DNA of 64,000 nucleotides from Acetobacteraceae bacterium (lineage in GTDB: Bacteria > Pseudomonadota > Alphaproteobacteria > Acetobacterales > Acetobacteraceae): the NCBI GenBank assembly GCA_947475245.1, contig CANJLW010000016.1:1-64000 (forward strand), given 5' to 3'. The notes below the pieces were generated by a model, which worked only from the letters and a program-made list of their open reading frames with translations, was not told where the DNA came from and ran no database searches. This document shows, in pieces, positions 45,285 through 53,992 of this stretch (positions are counted from its first letter, which is position 1; each line of letters starts with the position of its first letter). Position numbers and translations under genes: made by a program.

Positions 45285-46652
45285 CTACCCAACCAAGCGG
45301 GCAAGCACCGAAAGATGTTCCGCCAATTGCCCCGCCTGACGACGAATATCCGGGACGGCGGTCATTTCCCAGAACGTGCCCTTTGTGATCGGTCCCACCG
45401 CGAATAACCGGCGAGAGAGCGCGCCCGTCCGGTCAAACATCGCGCAACTGGCGCTGACATCCAGGCCAAGCCGCAGAGGATCAGGCCGGACCGCGCCGTC
45501 GGCCAGCAGGCTCCGCATTAGCGGGTCTTGAATCCGATCGAAATCGGTCAGGGAACCCGAACAATTCACGACCCGCGCAACATGCAGCGAACGCAACATC
45601 TCCTCCCCCCGGGGACGGAACCGGACCTCGATCCGATCTTCGCCGGTAACGTATTCCCGCACTCGCCCCGCGGAAATGCGCAGCTGACCGCCGGCCCGGG
45701 CGGCGTCGATGCGATCGGCGACCGATCCCGCCATGCGGTGACGATGGGTATCCCACCAAGGCCGAGCATGGCGCAGGAAGCGCTTTCGGTCGGGGAATGA
45801 CAGGGATTGCCAGATATCCACCGTGAAGGGGCGCAGTTCGTCGACGACAGGCTGCCAACCGCTGCCTTCCGCGCTCGCGCGCCGAACTTCTTGCCGCAGA
45901 AACCGGGTCAGGGCCGTCAGGGATGTCGGGAACGGCGCATGCAACGGCGACGGGCGCGGCAGCGCCGCATGGCGTTGCGGCAACAGACCGCGCCGGGAAA
46001 GCGCGTGGATCGGTCCGGTATGCCCCCGGTCCAACAGCGAGATCGCGATGTCCACGGTCGTCAGCCCCGTCCCGATCAGCAAAACCGCGTCGTCCGATTT
46101 CAGGCCCGACAGCGCGGTTGGGGACCACGGGTCCGGGCGGTAACCGGGCGAGTCGTAAAAGGCCGGCGTCGCGACGGGCAAGGCCTCCGGCGGAAAATTC
46201 CCCGCGGCCAGGACGACGAAATCAGCCGTCACGCGTCGGCCTCGATCAAGCGTCAGCGCGAGCGGTCGGGACGCCGTGTCGATGGCGGTCACCGCGCCGC
46301 GAACCAGTGCCAACCGTCCGGGCTCGGATCGCTTCACCGCATCGTTCAGCAGCGACCGGACATAGGTGCCGAAGACGCGACGCGGCACAAAGGCCTCGGG
46401 CGTCGCGCCGGTTGCCGACTGACCGCGTAACCACGTCAGGAAATCGTCGGGGCGGTCGTGAAACGCGCTCATGCGTCCGGCCGGAACGTTCAGGATATGG
46501 CCGGCATTCCCCGTGGAATAAGCGAGGCCGGGCCCGAACCGGCCGGTGCGCTCGATCAGGATCAGCTTGACCGACGGCGGACAGCACCGAAGCAGGTGCA
46601 GTGTCAGAAGCGTCCCGCTGAACCCGGCCCCCACGATCGCGATTGTTGTCAT
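45285..46652 (-). CDS. FAD/NAD(P)-binding protein (YdhS/NAD_binding_9 type)
   Basis: A 455-residue flavoprotein. It begins TTIAIVGAGFSGTLLTLHLL, an FAD GxGxxG fold. PGLAYSTGNAGHILNVPAGRMSAF is the signature of the FAD-NAD(P)-binding family that includes E. coli YdhS. A second dinucleotide fold follows near residue 175 (VLLIGTGLTTVDIAISLLDRG). The function of the family is poorly defined. ATG 46652 begins the conserved domain; an extra 26-codon extension is unconvincing. It stands alone. Confidence 0.87.
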   Translation of the reverse strand: MTTIAIVGAGFSGTLLTLHLLRCCPPSVKLILIERTGRFGPGLAYSTGNAGHILNVPAGRMSAFHDRPDDFLTWLRGQSATGATPEAFVPRRVFGTYVRSLLNDAVKRSEPGRLALVRGAVTAIDTASRPLALTLDRGRRVTADFVVLAAGNFPPEALPVATPAFYDSPGYRPDPWSPTALSGLKSDDAVLLIGTGLTTVDIAISLLDRGHTGPIHALSRRGLLPQRHAALPRPSPLHAPFPTSLTALTRFLRQEVRRASAEGSGWQPVVDELRPFTVDIWQSLSFPDRKRFLRHARPWWDTHRHRMAGSVADRIDAARAGGQLRISAGRVREYVTGEDRIEVRFRPRGEEMLRSLHVARVVNCSGSLTDFDRIQDPLMRSLLADGAVRPDPLRLGLDVSASCAMFDRTGALSRRLFAVGPITKGTFWEMTAVPDIRRQAGQLAEHLSVLARLVG

Positions 46653-46849
46653 CTGACGGTTTGCCTTGCGATGGTACGTTGACCCAGGGACATTTAACGG
46701 CTCCCGCCACGCCGCGCCTAAGAAAAACATCGCGGCTCAACGCGCAGCGCGGACAGGACGCAGCCCCGTTGCGATACATCAATGCAGGGCGCCACCGGAC
46801 CCGATAGGCCTGTCGTCGCGCGGCGATACGCGGCGACCGGGAGAACACC

Positions 46850-47053
46850 ATGTTTACCCTCAATATCGGCGGCTGGGACAAAGCAGCCCGCATCGTGCTT
46901 GGCCTCGGCCTGCTCGCTTTGGGTGCGCTCGGCCCGATCGGTTGGTGGGGGATCGTCGGATTGGTGCCGCTACTCACCGGCCTGATGGGCATCTGCCCGC
47001 TCTACACGCTGCTCGGCATCGACACCTGTCCGGCCGGGAAGCACGCGTTGTAA
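46850..47053 (+). CDS. DUF2892 small membrane protein
   Basis: A 67-residue inner-membrane protein with two helices (IVLGLGLLALGALGPIGWWG and IVGLVPLLTGLMGI). The ending CPLYTLLGIDTCP is typical of DUF2892/YgaP C-terminal-type proteins, which are often linked to sulfur or rhodanese functions. GGGAG lies before the ATG. No rhodanese gene is adjacent. Confidence 0.9.
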   Translation: MFTLNIGGWDKAARIVLGLGLLALGALGPIGWWGIVGLVPLLTGLMGICPLYTLLGIDTCPAGKHAL

Positions 47054-47125
47054 TCCGGGCGGAACCGTAACGCTGGACCCGCGGCGAGACTGACGATAGC
47101 GTCGCCGCGGTATCCAGGACGCATC

Positions 47126-48169
47126 ATGGCCTATCCCACCCATCTGCTACCCACCACGGTTGTCGGCAGCTATCCGCAGCCCGACTGGCTCGTGAACCGC
47201 GCGACGCTGCACCGCCACGGCGTGCCGCGCACCCATGCCCATGACATGTGGCGGGTGGAACCGGCATTGCTGGAACAGGCGCAGGACGACGGCACGATCC
47301 TCGCGATCCGCGATATGGAACGCGCGGGCATCGATATCGTCACCGACGGGGAAATCCGCCGCGAAAGCTATTCCAACCGATTCGCCCTGGCGTTGGACGG
47401 GATCGACGCCGACCAACCCGGCCAAATCCGGTCGGCGAACGGGCGCACGACCTCCGTCCCCCGCGTCGTGGGCCGCATCCGCCGCGTCGCGGACGTCGAA
47501 CAACGCGACGTGGAATTCCTGATGGCCAACACCGGCCATGCCACCAAGATCACGCTGCCAGGCCCGTTCACCCTGACGCAACAGGCGCAAAACGAGTTCT
47601 ACAAGGACGAAGAAGAACTCGCGATGGACTATGCCGTCGCGGTCAACCAGGAACTGCGGGCACTGAAGGCCGGCGGCGTCGATGTCGTGCAGTTGGACGA
47701 ACCATGGGTTCGAACCGCCCCGGAAAAGGCGGTGCGCTACGGCATCAAGGCCATCAATCGCGCGTTGGAAGGGATCGAGGGCCCGACCATCGTCCATCTG
47801 TGCTTCGGCTACGCCGCCGTGGTCGCCAACAAACCGTCGGGCTACAGCTTCCTGCCGCAACTCGCCGATACCGTTGCGCAGCAGATTTCAATCGAGGCCG
47901 CTCAGCCGAACCTCGATCTGGGCGTGCTGCGCGACCTGTCCGGCAAACGCATCATGCTCGGCGTCCTGGATTTGGGCGACCCGGCGGTGGAAACGAAAGA
48001 GCGCATCGCCGAACGCATCCGGGCCGGGCTGCGCTTTGTCGCCCCCGCGAACCTGATTCCGGCGCCGGATTGCGGCATGAAATACCTGCCGCGCGCCACG
48101 GCCTTCGGCAAGCTCAAGGCTTTGGCCGACGGGGCCGCGATCGTCAGGCGGGAACTGACGGGTTCATAA
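47126..48169 (+). CDS. MetE-like (cobalamin-independent) methyltransferase, short form
   Basis: A 347-residue single-barrel protein matching the C-terminal catalytic half of cobalamin-independent methionine synthase. It opens LLPTTVVGSYPQPDWL and has IDIVTDGEIRRESY, KITLPGPFTL, VDVVQLDEPW and the zinc-ligand regions HLCFGYA and PAPDCGMKYLPR. Short forms act on varied methyl donors or thiols and are not proven methionine synthases. Its 3' end overlaps the convergent LodB-like gene by 26 bases. Confidence 0.88.
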   Translation: MAYPTHLLPTTVVGSYPQPDWLVNRATLHRHGVPRTHAHDMWRVEPALLEQAQDDGTILAIRDMERAGIDIVTDGEIRRESYSNRFALALDGIDADQPGQIRSANGRTTSVPRVVGRIRRVADVEQRDVEFLMANTGHATKITLPGPFTLTQQAQNEFYKDEEELAMDYAVAVNQELRALKAGGVDVVQLDEPWVRTAPEKAVRYGIKAINRALEGIEGPTIVHLCFGYAAVVANKPSGYSFLPQLADTVAQQISIEAAQPNLDLGVLRDLSGKRIMLGVLDLGDPAVETKERIAERIRAGLRFVAPANLIPAPDCGMKYLPRATAFGKLKALADGAAIVRRELTGS

Positions 48170-49247
48170 CCAGCCGCCGCCGCCAGAAAGGTTGGTCCGC
48201 CCAGCGTCGCTCCATGCCGTACCACGCCGACAGGTGCGTTTGGTATGCGTCGCGGATCGAGGCTATTCGACTGGCATACTCCCCCAAGGCGGACCCATCG
48301 CCCGACAGATGCCGATCGGCCGATTCCGCCCCGGCCAGGCCGGTGTAGATCGCGTTGAACAGACCTTGGGAGGACAGCGGATCGAAGCTCAGCGCGGCGT
48401 CGCCGACCGCGAGCCAGGATGACCCAACCGGCCGATCAAGCATCGCGCCATGCGCCGCGCAAAACCCCGCCTCGACGCTGCCCGGCTCGATATCGTGCAA
48501 CAGGTCGCTCAGAATGCCGCGATCGCGCAGTCGGCCGCGCAATCGGTCGGGATCGGCTGCATCCTCGGCCGCGGGCAGGTCGGCGTCGGTGTGAAACGCG
48601 ATGACGCGACGGCCGGAGGGCAGGGGCGCCGTATACCACCAGCCATCCGCCTCCGCCTGAATATCCGTCAATCCAGACGCCATCGCATCGCGCTCGGCGC
48701 AGTAAAACCAACCGCAGACCAGCCTGTCGTCGGCGGTGCGTCGAGCGCCGAGGGAACGCGCGATCGACGCCGAACGCCCGGTTGCGTCGACGATCAGGCG
48801 TGCGCAGGCGGGGATCGCGCGCCCGTCGATCTCCAGTTCGAAGCACCATCCCGTTGGCGACTGCCTCAGATCGCGCGGAAAGGTTCCCGTCAGGATCGCC
48901 GCGCCGCGATCCCTGGCGTGGCCACGCAGCCATTGCTCGAACCGGGCGCGATCCAAATGCCAGCCCGCGCCGTCGAGGTCGCGTAACGCCTGCGTCTCCG
49001 TCGTTCCCGGCGAACCCCAGATCGATCGGTTGCCGTGGTGCGGCATGTGGCCCTGGGCGACGAACGAGTCCCACAGCCGCATGTCGCCGAACAGCCGCCG
49101 CACGGCGGGGATCAGCGATTCACCGATCCGCGCGCGCGGCTCGACCTGACGATCGATCAACAGAACGCGATGCAACGGCGCGAGGTTCAGCGCGCATACC
49201 GCGCCCGCAGGCCCCGCGCCGATGACGGCGATATCGGCTTCGATCAT
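48144..49247 (-). CDS. LodB-like FAD-dependent maturase for a quinone-cofactor oxidase
   Basis: A 367-residue flavoprotein of the tryptophan-halogenase/geranylgeranyl reductase fold. The FAD site is DIAVIGAGPAGAVCALNLAP, followed by RARIGESLIPAVRRLF and a later WLAVGDAALSFDPLSSQG segment. In LodA systems the LodB flavoprotein is needed to form the cysteine tryptophylquinone cofactor. The start at ATG 49247 overlaps the stop of the catalase::LodA gene (ATGA). The open frame continues upstream only across that gene. The context makes LodB function far more likely than halogenation; the halogenase WxWxIP motif was not seen. Confidence 0.85.
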   Translation of the reverse strand: MIEADIAVIGAGPAGAVCALNLAPLHRVLLIDRQVEPRARIGESLIPAVRRLFGDMRLWDSFVAQGHMPHHGNRSIWGSPGTTETQALRDLDGAGWHLDRARFEQWLRGHARDRGAAILTGTFPRDLRQSPTGWCFELEIDGRAIPACARLIVDATGRSASIARSLGARRTADDRLVCGWFYCAERDAMASGLTDIQAEADGWWYTAPLPSGRRVIAFHTDADLPAAEDAADPDRLRGRLRDRGILSDLLHDIEPGSVEAGFCAAHGAMLDRPVGSSWLAVGDAALSFDPLSSQGLFNAIYTGLAGAESADRHLSGDGSALGEYASRIASIRDAYQTHLSAWYGMERRWADQPFWRRRLVMNPSVPA

Positions 49248-52204
49248 CGCGGGCGGAGACGACGTGCCTTTTCGGTAACGCTCAGATCGATCTCTCCGCG
49301 CAGCGCCGAACCGAACGATGCCGCCGCGTGATGCCGGGCATAGTTCCGGTCCATGCTTTGATCGTCGATCTTGCGATGGCGGTCTTCGACCTGAATGAAT
49401 GCCGGGAACAGCTTTTGGCCCACGGCATCGGTTGGCCCGGGATTGACCTCCACCACGCCCAGATGATCGAAATGCGCGATCATGTTGTTGATCTGATCGG
49501 TGTAACTCGTGGTCCCCAGCGGCGCGATCCAGGCGGCGCGGTTCGCGAAGGCCGCCAGACGCTCTGCTTCGGGTTTGTGCGCGTTCACCACGATTTCGTA
49601 GTTTTCGCGCGTCATAACCTCGTTCGGCACGCGCGCGGGCCAGAACGACGGGACGTAGGGATCGTAGGTCTTGTCGTAGCCGGAGCGGCAACTGGCGGTA
49701 TCGGTTTGCCAGGGGATGGCCATCCAACGCGTGATGCCGCCGGGCAATTGGCCGTAGAGCGGTCCATTCGGGATCGTGACCGTGCTGCTGGTCAAAATCG
49801 CCCCCATGCCGGGTTCGATCCATCCCTTGGGCGCGTGCGCGAAGCGGAAGGGCAACATGTACATGCTGGATGCCCGAACCGGCCAGGTCATTTCACAGCC
49901 GGGATGGAACGCATCGGCGAGGCAATATTCCAACGCCGCCTTGGTCAGCATGTTCCCCTGTTCGGCGACCGGGACCTGATCGATGTCGGTATAGACCGGC
50001 AGTTGGCCCCAATCGTCGTCGAAGTCGCCCGCCGCCCACTGATCCAACATCGCAAGCTGAGTCGGCGACAGCGATGTGTATTGCAGGGGCGACTGAGTCG
50101 CCGGAACGCTCATCGCGTCGCCGTACAACCATGGCCATGGCATCGGCGACCAGGAATCCACATTCGGATGGCGGAAGGAATTTTTCAGCACGCGCCGGGT
50201 TTCGAGGTTCGCGACGCTGCGATCGTTCAGGCGCGCCGCCCATTCCGAGGAACTGAAGTCGTAAGCCGAATTCCATCCAAACCCCGCGGCAAAGCCGGCG
50301 TTGACCCATTGCAGCCGGGTCATCCGCTCAAAGATCGGGTAGATGTCCTGTGTGAAGGATGGCCGATCGGGCTTGTGCAGCGTGCCGTTCTGGATCGCGA
50401 CGTCGCGCATCAGGTCCCACATGGTGCGCACCGACTTGCATTGCGGACCGTAATCTGGCGGCGCGACCACCAGCCACGACGGCGTCACCGGCAACTCGAC
50501 GCCCTCGTACTTGACCGAAGCCGTTACGGGTCCGTCGGACGTGTCGTCATGCCAGCCGTCGTTATTGGCGAACGTGATCGCCATGCTGCCGTCAAACGAC
50601 GCCGACAGACCGCGCCCGCCGGTCACCAAAAGCCGCCCGTCCGGTTGGCACCACATCTTGCCGAGATAGACCGGGTCGCCCTGGTTCATGAATTGCCCCG
50701 CGACCATCTCCCGCGGTCGGGAGTGCTGGGCGGCATGAATGCTGTGCGCGCCGGCATCCAGGACCAGCGTCGACCGGTCGGAGACCGTCGGATTGCGCAG
50801 CGCGCTGGGATCGGCCGTCGACGCCAGCGGGATGTCGAGCGCGATCTGAAACTCGTACCAGGCAGCCTTCTTGTTCGCAAGGTGAACCGTCCAGGTAATA
50901 TCGGCGCCCGAGTCAGCGCCGGTCAGTTCGCGGACGATTTCATCCTTCGCATTGCACCCATAGATGCGAAAGCGAGCGGCCTGGGGATAGAGCCGGCCTT
51001 GCGCGTCTCGGTACGGGTTCTGGCCGGGTTTGTGATCGGCCATCAGCGGCGGCGGATGCGTGACTTCCGGGCCGACGACAAAGCCTTCCGGCGCATTGCC
51101 GACGCGGGCGACGCCGATCGACGGGTAGATGACGGCCTTGACGATGCAGGTGTCGGGATCGGCGGGCAGGGCGGGCGCTCGCGGCTGCTGGGGCTGTTCC
51201 AACGGCTGGCCGTTCGCCTGATGGCGCAGTTTGGCCCCATTGTCGTAGACGACCTTGCGGACCGCGGCGATGCTGCCGAGCGGCGCCTGTTCGACGGGTG
51301 TGCGCCAGATATTGAAGGATAGTTCCTGCCCGTACTCGGGCTGTCCACGCTCCCACACGTTTTGCGAGGGCAGGGACAATGTGCCGACCGGCACGTAGGG
51401 GTATTGGTCGGTCGGCCATTCCTCGGTCGCGCGATCCAGCGGGAAATGCGCCGATTTCGGCACGACCTGCACCATAAAGGTGAATTCATACGCCTCGGTC
51501 GTTGCCGACAGCCGATGCTGTAAGTCGAGCGCGAGGTAGTTCGGGTCGTCGGTCGCGACATTGATCGCGGGCGTCGCGCCGGCGGGCGGTTTCGGCACCA
51601 GCGCGTATTTCGCGACGTGGTCGTGGCCGAAGGAGAACGGCAAAATCGCCCAGTACTGGGTCGTCAGAACGCTGCCGTCGATCTGCGCCGACATCGCGTT
51701 CAGGATTTTGTTGGTCTTGGGATGCTTGGCCAGATATCCCGGATAGTCTTTCTGTACGACACCGGCATAGGTGAATTCGCACATCGACTGGGCATCGTCG
51801 ACGAAGAACACCGGGTAGTTTTGCATGATGAAGTCGGCGGTATCGCCGGTCTCCCCCATGGCGTTCACGCCGTCGACCCCCCACAGCTTCAGGCCGATGC
51901 CCAGCGTGGAGTTCAGATCGGGCGACGTCGGAGCAGTGTCGCTGGAGAAACGCATCCAGGCGGTCAATTGCTTTTTGGCGAAGACGCCGACCTGAAGCGC
52001 CTTCGGCAGGTCGTCGCGCATGGTCAGCGTGCCGTACGCCGCGCCGTGGAGCTTACGAAACACCGCCCGTTCAGCCGGGCGCTGGCCCAAGGCAAGCTTT
52101 TTCGCCTGGGCGATCTCGATGAACATCTCGTTCAGGCGCGCGGTCGCATCGGTCGCGCAGTCGAAACATCCGGGGATGGCAGGGTTTGCGGGGTCTTCGC
52201 TCAT
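49244..52204 (-). CDS. Catalase-like domain fused to LodA-like (CTQ) amino-acid oxidase
   Basis: A 986-residue two-domain protein. Residues 20-335 resemble heme catalases: RKLHG with catalytic His53, RFSSDTAP, DFIMQNYPVFF with Asn129, and RKVVY with Arg316/Tyr320 in the RxxxY heme-ligand spacing. Residues 353-986 are a LodA-like oxidase starting IVKAVIYPSIGVARVGN. Cys761 (ALEYC) and Trp827 (ITRWMAIPWQTD) are spaced 66 apart, close to the Cys-Trp pair that becomes cysteine tryptophylquinone in LodA. The oxidase would deaminate an amino acid and make H2O2, and the fused domain could remove it. ATG 52204 has GGAGGA 5 bases upstream. No signal peptide. The LodB-like gene follows in an ATGA overlap. 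The amino-acid substrate is unknown. Confidence 0.85.
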   Translation of the reverse strand: MSEDPANPAIPGCFDCATDATARLNEMFIEIAQAKKLALGQRPAERAVFRKLHGAAYGTLTMRDDLPKALQVGVFAKKQLTAWMRFSSDTAPTSPDLNSTLGIGLKLWGVDGVNAMGETGDTADFIMQNYPVFFVDDAQSMCEFTYAGVVQKDYPGYLAKHPKTNKILNAMSAQIDGSVLTTQYWAILPFSFGHDHVAKYALVPKPPAGATPAINVATDDPNYLALDLQHRLSATTEAYEFTFMVQVVPKSAHFPLDRATEEWPTDQYPYVPVGTLSLPSQNVWERGQPEYGQELSFNIWRTPVEQAPLGSIAAVRKVVYDNGAKLRHQANGQPLEQPQQPRAPALPADPDTCIVKAVIYPSIGVARVGNAPEGFVVGPEVTHPPPLMADHKPGQNPYRDAQGRLYPQAARFRIYGCNAKDEIVRELTGADSGADITWTVHLANKKAAWYEFQIALDIPLASTADPSALRNPTVSDRSTLVLDAGAHSIHAAQHSRPREMVAGQFMNQGDPVYLGKMWCQPDGRLLVTGGRGLSASFDGSMAITFANNDGWHDDTSDGPVTASVKYEGVELPVTPSWLVVAPPDYGPQCKSVRTMWDLMRDVAIQNGTLHKPDRPSFTQDIYPIFERMTRLQWVNAGFAAGFGWNSAYDFSSSEWAARLNDRSVANLETRRVLKNSFRHPNVDSWSPMPWPWLYGDAMSVPATQSPLQYTSLSPTQLAMLDQWAAGDFDDDWGQLPVYTDIDQVPVAEQGNMLTKAALEYCLADAFHPGCEMTWPVRASSMYMLPFRFAHAPKGWIEPGMGAILTSSTVTIPNGPLYGQLPGGITRWMAIPWQTDTASCRSGYDKTYDPYVPSFWPARVPNEVMTRENYEIVVNAHKPEAERLAAFANRAAWIAPLGTTSYTDQINNMIAHFDHLGVVEVNPGPTDAVGQKLFPAFIQVEDRHRKIDDQSMDRNYARHHAAASFGSALRGEIDLSVTEKARRLRPR

Positions 52205-52246
52205 GGGATTCCTCCGGCAAGGCCGCTTGGGGGCATTTTCCAAAGG

Positions 52247-52268
52247 CTTTATCGGCCAGTCGATAAAG
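52247..52268. promoter_or_regulatory. Candidate operator upstream of the catalase::LodA operon
   Basis: CTTTATCG-gccagt-CGATAAAG is a perfect 8-6-8 inverted repeat, 43-64 bases before the ATG at 52204 in the only AT-rich spacer of the region. TTAACGA also occurs twice nearby (52308-52326). A regulator binding here would control the oxidase-maturase pair. The binding protein is unknown. Confidence 0.45.
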
Positions 52269-52330
52269 AATCGAAAATTAAAACTCCAGTATAGCGATCG
52301 TCGACATATTAACGATCAATTAACGACTGC

Positions 52331-53830
52331 CTAATCCGGCTTCAACTGCGTCCGGGAACTCAGACGCGCCGGCAGGCCCTGGGATATCAGTAATGTGATC
52401 AGCGCCAGGATCAGCGTCAGCCAATAGGCGTTGTGCAGCGACCGCGCGACGATATCCGTCAGGCGGGCGATTTCGGCCGGGGGCAGGGCAACGCGGGCCA
52501 CCACATCCAGCAGCCGATCGACGGCCCGCGCGGCGTCGGGGTCGATGCGCAGCATGGTGAAATTCAGCACCGCGCCGCACCCGGCCGCCCCCACCGCCTG
52601 ACCGACAAAGCGCAGAAACATGCTCGACGACGTGGCCGCGCCGCGCTGCCGCCACGGCACGGATGCCTGGATCGAGACGATGAACACCGTGTTGCACAGC
52701 CCCATGCCGATCCCGATGACGAAGGAACCGACACTGGCCCAGAGCGGCCCGTGCTCCGGCCGCAGCAGCACCAGCATCAGGCAGCCAAGGACGAGCGACA
52801 ACGCGCCGATCCCGGCGGTCAACCGATAACTGGTGGCCGCCATCAAGCGCGCACCGAGGATGCTGGCGAGCGCCCAACTGACGGACATGGCGCCGAGGAC
52901 CAGGCCGCCGGCGATGGCGGTTTGGCCCATCGCACCCTGGACATAGGCGGGCAGGAAGGCCGAGACCCCCATCATCACCGCGCCGGCGAAGCAACTGCCC
53001 AGGCTGCCGACCACGACGATGCGATTGGCGCGCCATAATTCCAGCGGCAGCATGGGTTCCGGCGTCGTCCGTTCGTGCAGGATCAGCGCGATCAGAGCCG
53101 AACAACCGACGACAAGCAGGGCGACGAACCAGGGCGTGGTGAGTTGTCCGCCCTGGACCAACGTCAGCATCAGACTCCCGAAAGCGAGCAGCAACAATAT
53201 GGAGCCGATCCAATCGACCTTGTGGCGGCGCGGCTGCACGTTTTCTTTCAGGAACAGCGCCAGCATCGCGATGGCGGCGATGCCGATCGGCAGGTTTACC
53301 CAGAACACCACGCGCCAACTGACGTATTGGATCAAAAAGGCACCCAGAGACGGCCCGATGACGGCGGAAACGCCAAAGACCGACGACACCAGGCCCTGGA
53401 CCTTGCCCCGTTCCGTCGGCGTGTAGATATCCCCCAGGATGGTCGCCGCGATCGGTTGAATGGCGCCAGCGCCGATGCCCTCCAACGCGCGAAAGCAAAT
53501 CAGCGACGGCATGTCCCAGGCAAGACCGCACAGGGTGGAACCGGTCAGGAACAGGCCCGTGCCGACAAAGATGACGGGGCGGCGTCCATACAGGTCCGCC
53601 AGACGCCCGTAGATCGGAATGCTCACCGCCTGGGTCAGCAGATAGATGGTGAAGACCCAACTGAACACGTTGAAGCCGCCGAGATCGGCGACAATGGTCG
53701 GGATCGTCGTCGCGACGATGGAGCTTTCGACCGCGGCCATGAAGGTCGCCATCAGGCAGGCCGCCAGCACCAGGCGCCGCCACGATCCGTCCGTGTCCCC
53801 CGCGGGGCGCGGTGCTTTGCTGTCTTGCAT
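52331..53830 (-). CDS. DHA2-family (EmrB/QacA-type) MFS efflux transporter
   Basis: A 499-residue fourteen-helix drug:H+ antiporter. ATFMAAVESSIVATTIPTI is motif D1 of the family. GRLADLYGRRPVIFVG is motif A, and GPSLGAFLIQYVSWRVVFWVNLPIG is motif C plus the following loop (quoted in part: GPSLGAFLIQYVSWRVVFW). No HlyD partner gene adjoins it. The start at ATG 53830 is preferred. It is divergent from the binding-protein gene at 53993. Confidence 0.92.
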   Translation of the reverse strand: MQDSKAPRPAGDTDGSWRRLVLAACLMATFMAAVESSIVATTIPTIVADLGGFNVFSWVFTIYLLTQAVSIPIYGRLADLYGRRPVIFVGTGLFLTGSTLCGLAWDMPSLICFRALEGIGAGAIQPIAATILGDIYTPTERGKVQGLVSSVFGVSAVIGPSLGAFLIQYVSWRVVFWVNLPIGIAAIAMLALFLKENVQPRRHKVDWIGSILLLLAFGSLMLTLVQGGQLTTPWFVALLVVGCSALIALILHERTTPEPMLPLELWRANRIVVVGSLGSCFAGAVMMGVSAFLPAYVQGAMGQTAIAGGLVLGAMSVSWALASILGARLMAATSYRLTAGIGALSLVLGCLMLVLLRPEHGPLWASVGSFVIGIGMGLCNTVFIVSIQASVPWRQRGAATSSSMFLRFVGQAVGAAGCGAVLNFTMLRIDPDAARAVDRLLDVVARVALPPAEIARLTDIVARSLHNAYWLTLILALITLLISQGLPARLSSRTQLKPD

Positions 53831-53992
53831 CTTTGTTGTCCTCGGGCGGTCCGTTCCCCGGACGAAGTTCTGTCATCCCAACGCGATCGAGGCAATCGAG
53901 GTATATTCCAAGCATCGCGGGAAACCGCTACCATCCAACCAGCGTCGCGGAACCGGCGTATCGCCCAGAAGGGCGAAACAGGGAGGTATGGA

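Noticed and set aside
48144-49247. Flavin-dependent tryptophan halogenase
   Set aside because: The fold fits, but the halogenase WxWxIP motif was not seen and the ATGA coupling to a LodA gene favours a LodB role.
49328-51322. 664-residue open frame antisense to the catalase::LodA gene
   Set aside because: Same reason: composition is typical of a shadow frame and no domain is recognisable.
53075-53992. 300-codon upstream extension of the LivK-like gene
   Set aside because: It lies antisense to the efflux transporter; the signal peptide and GGGAGG place the start at 53993.
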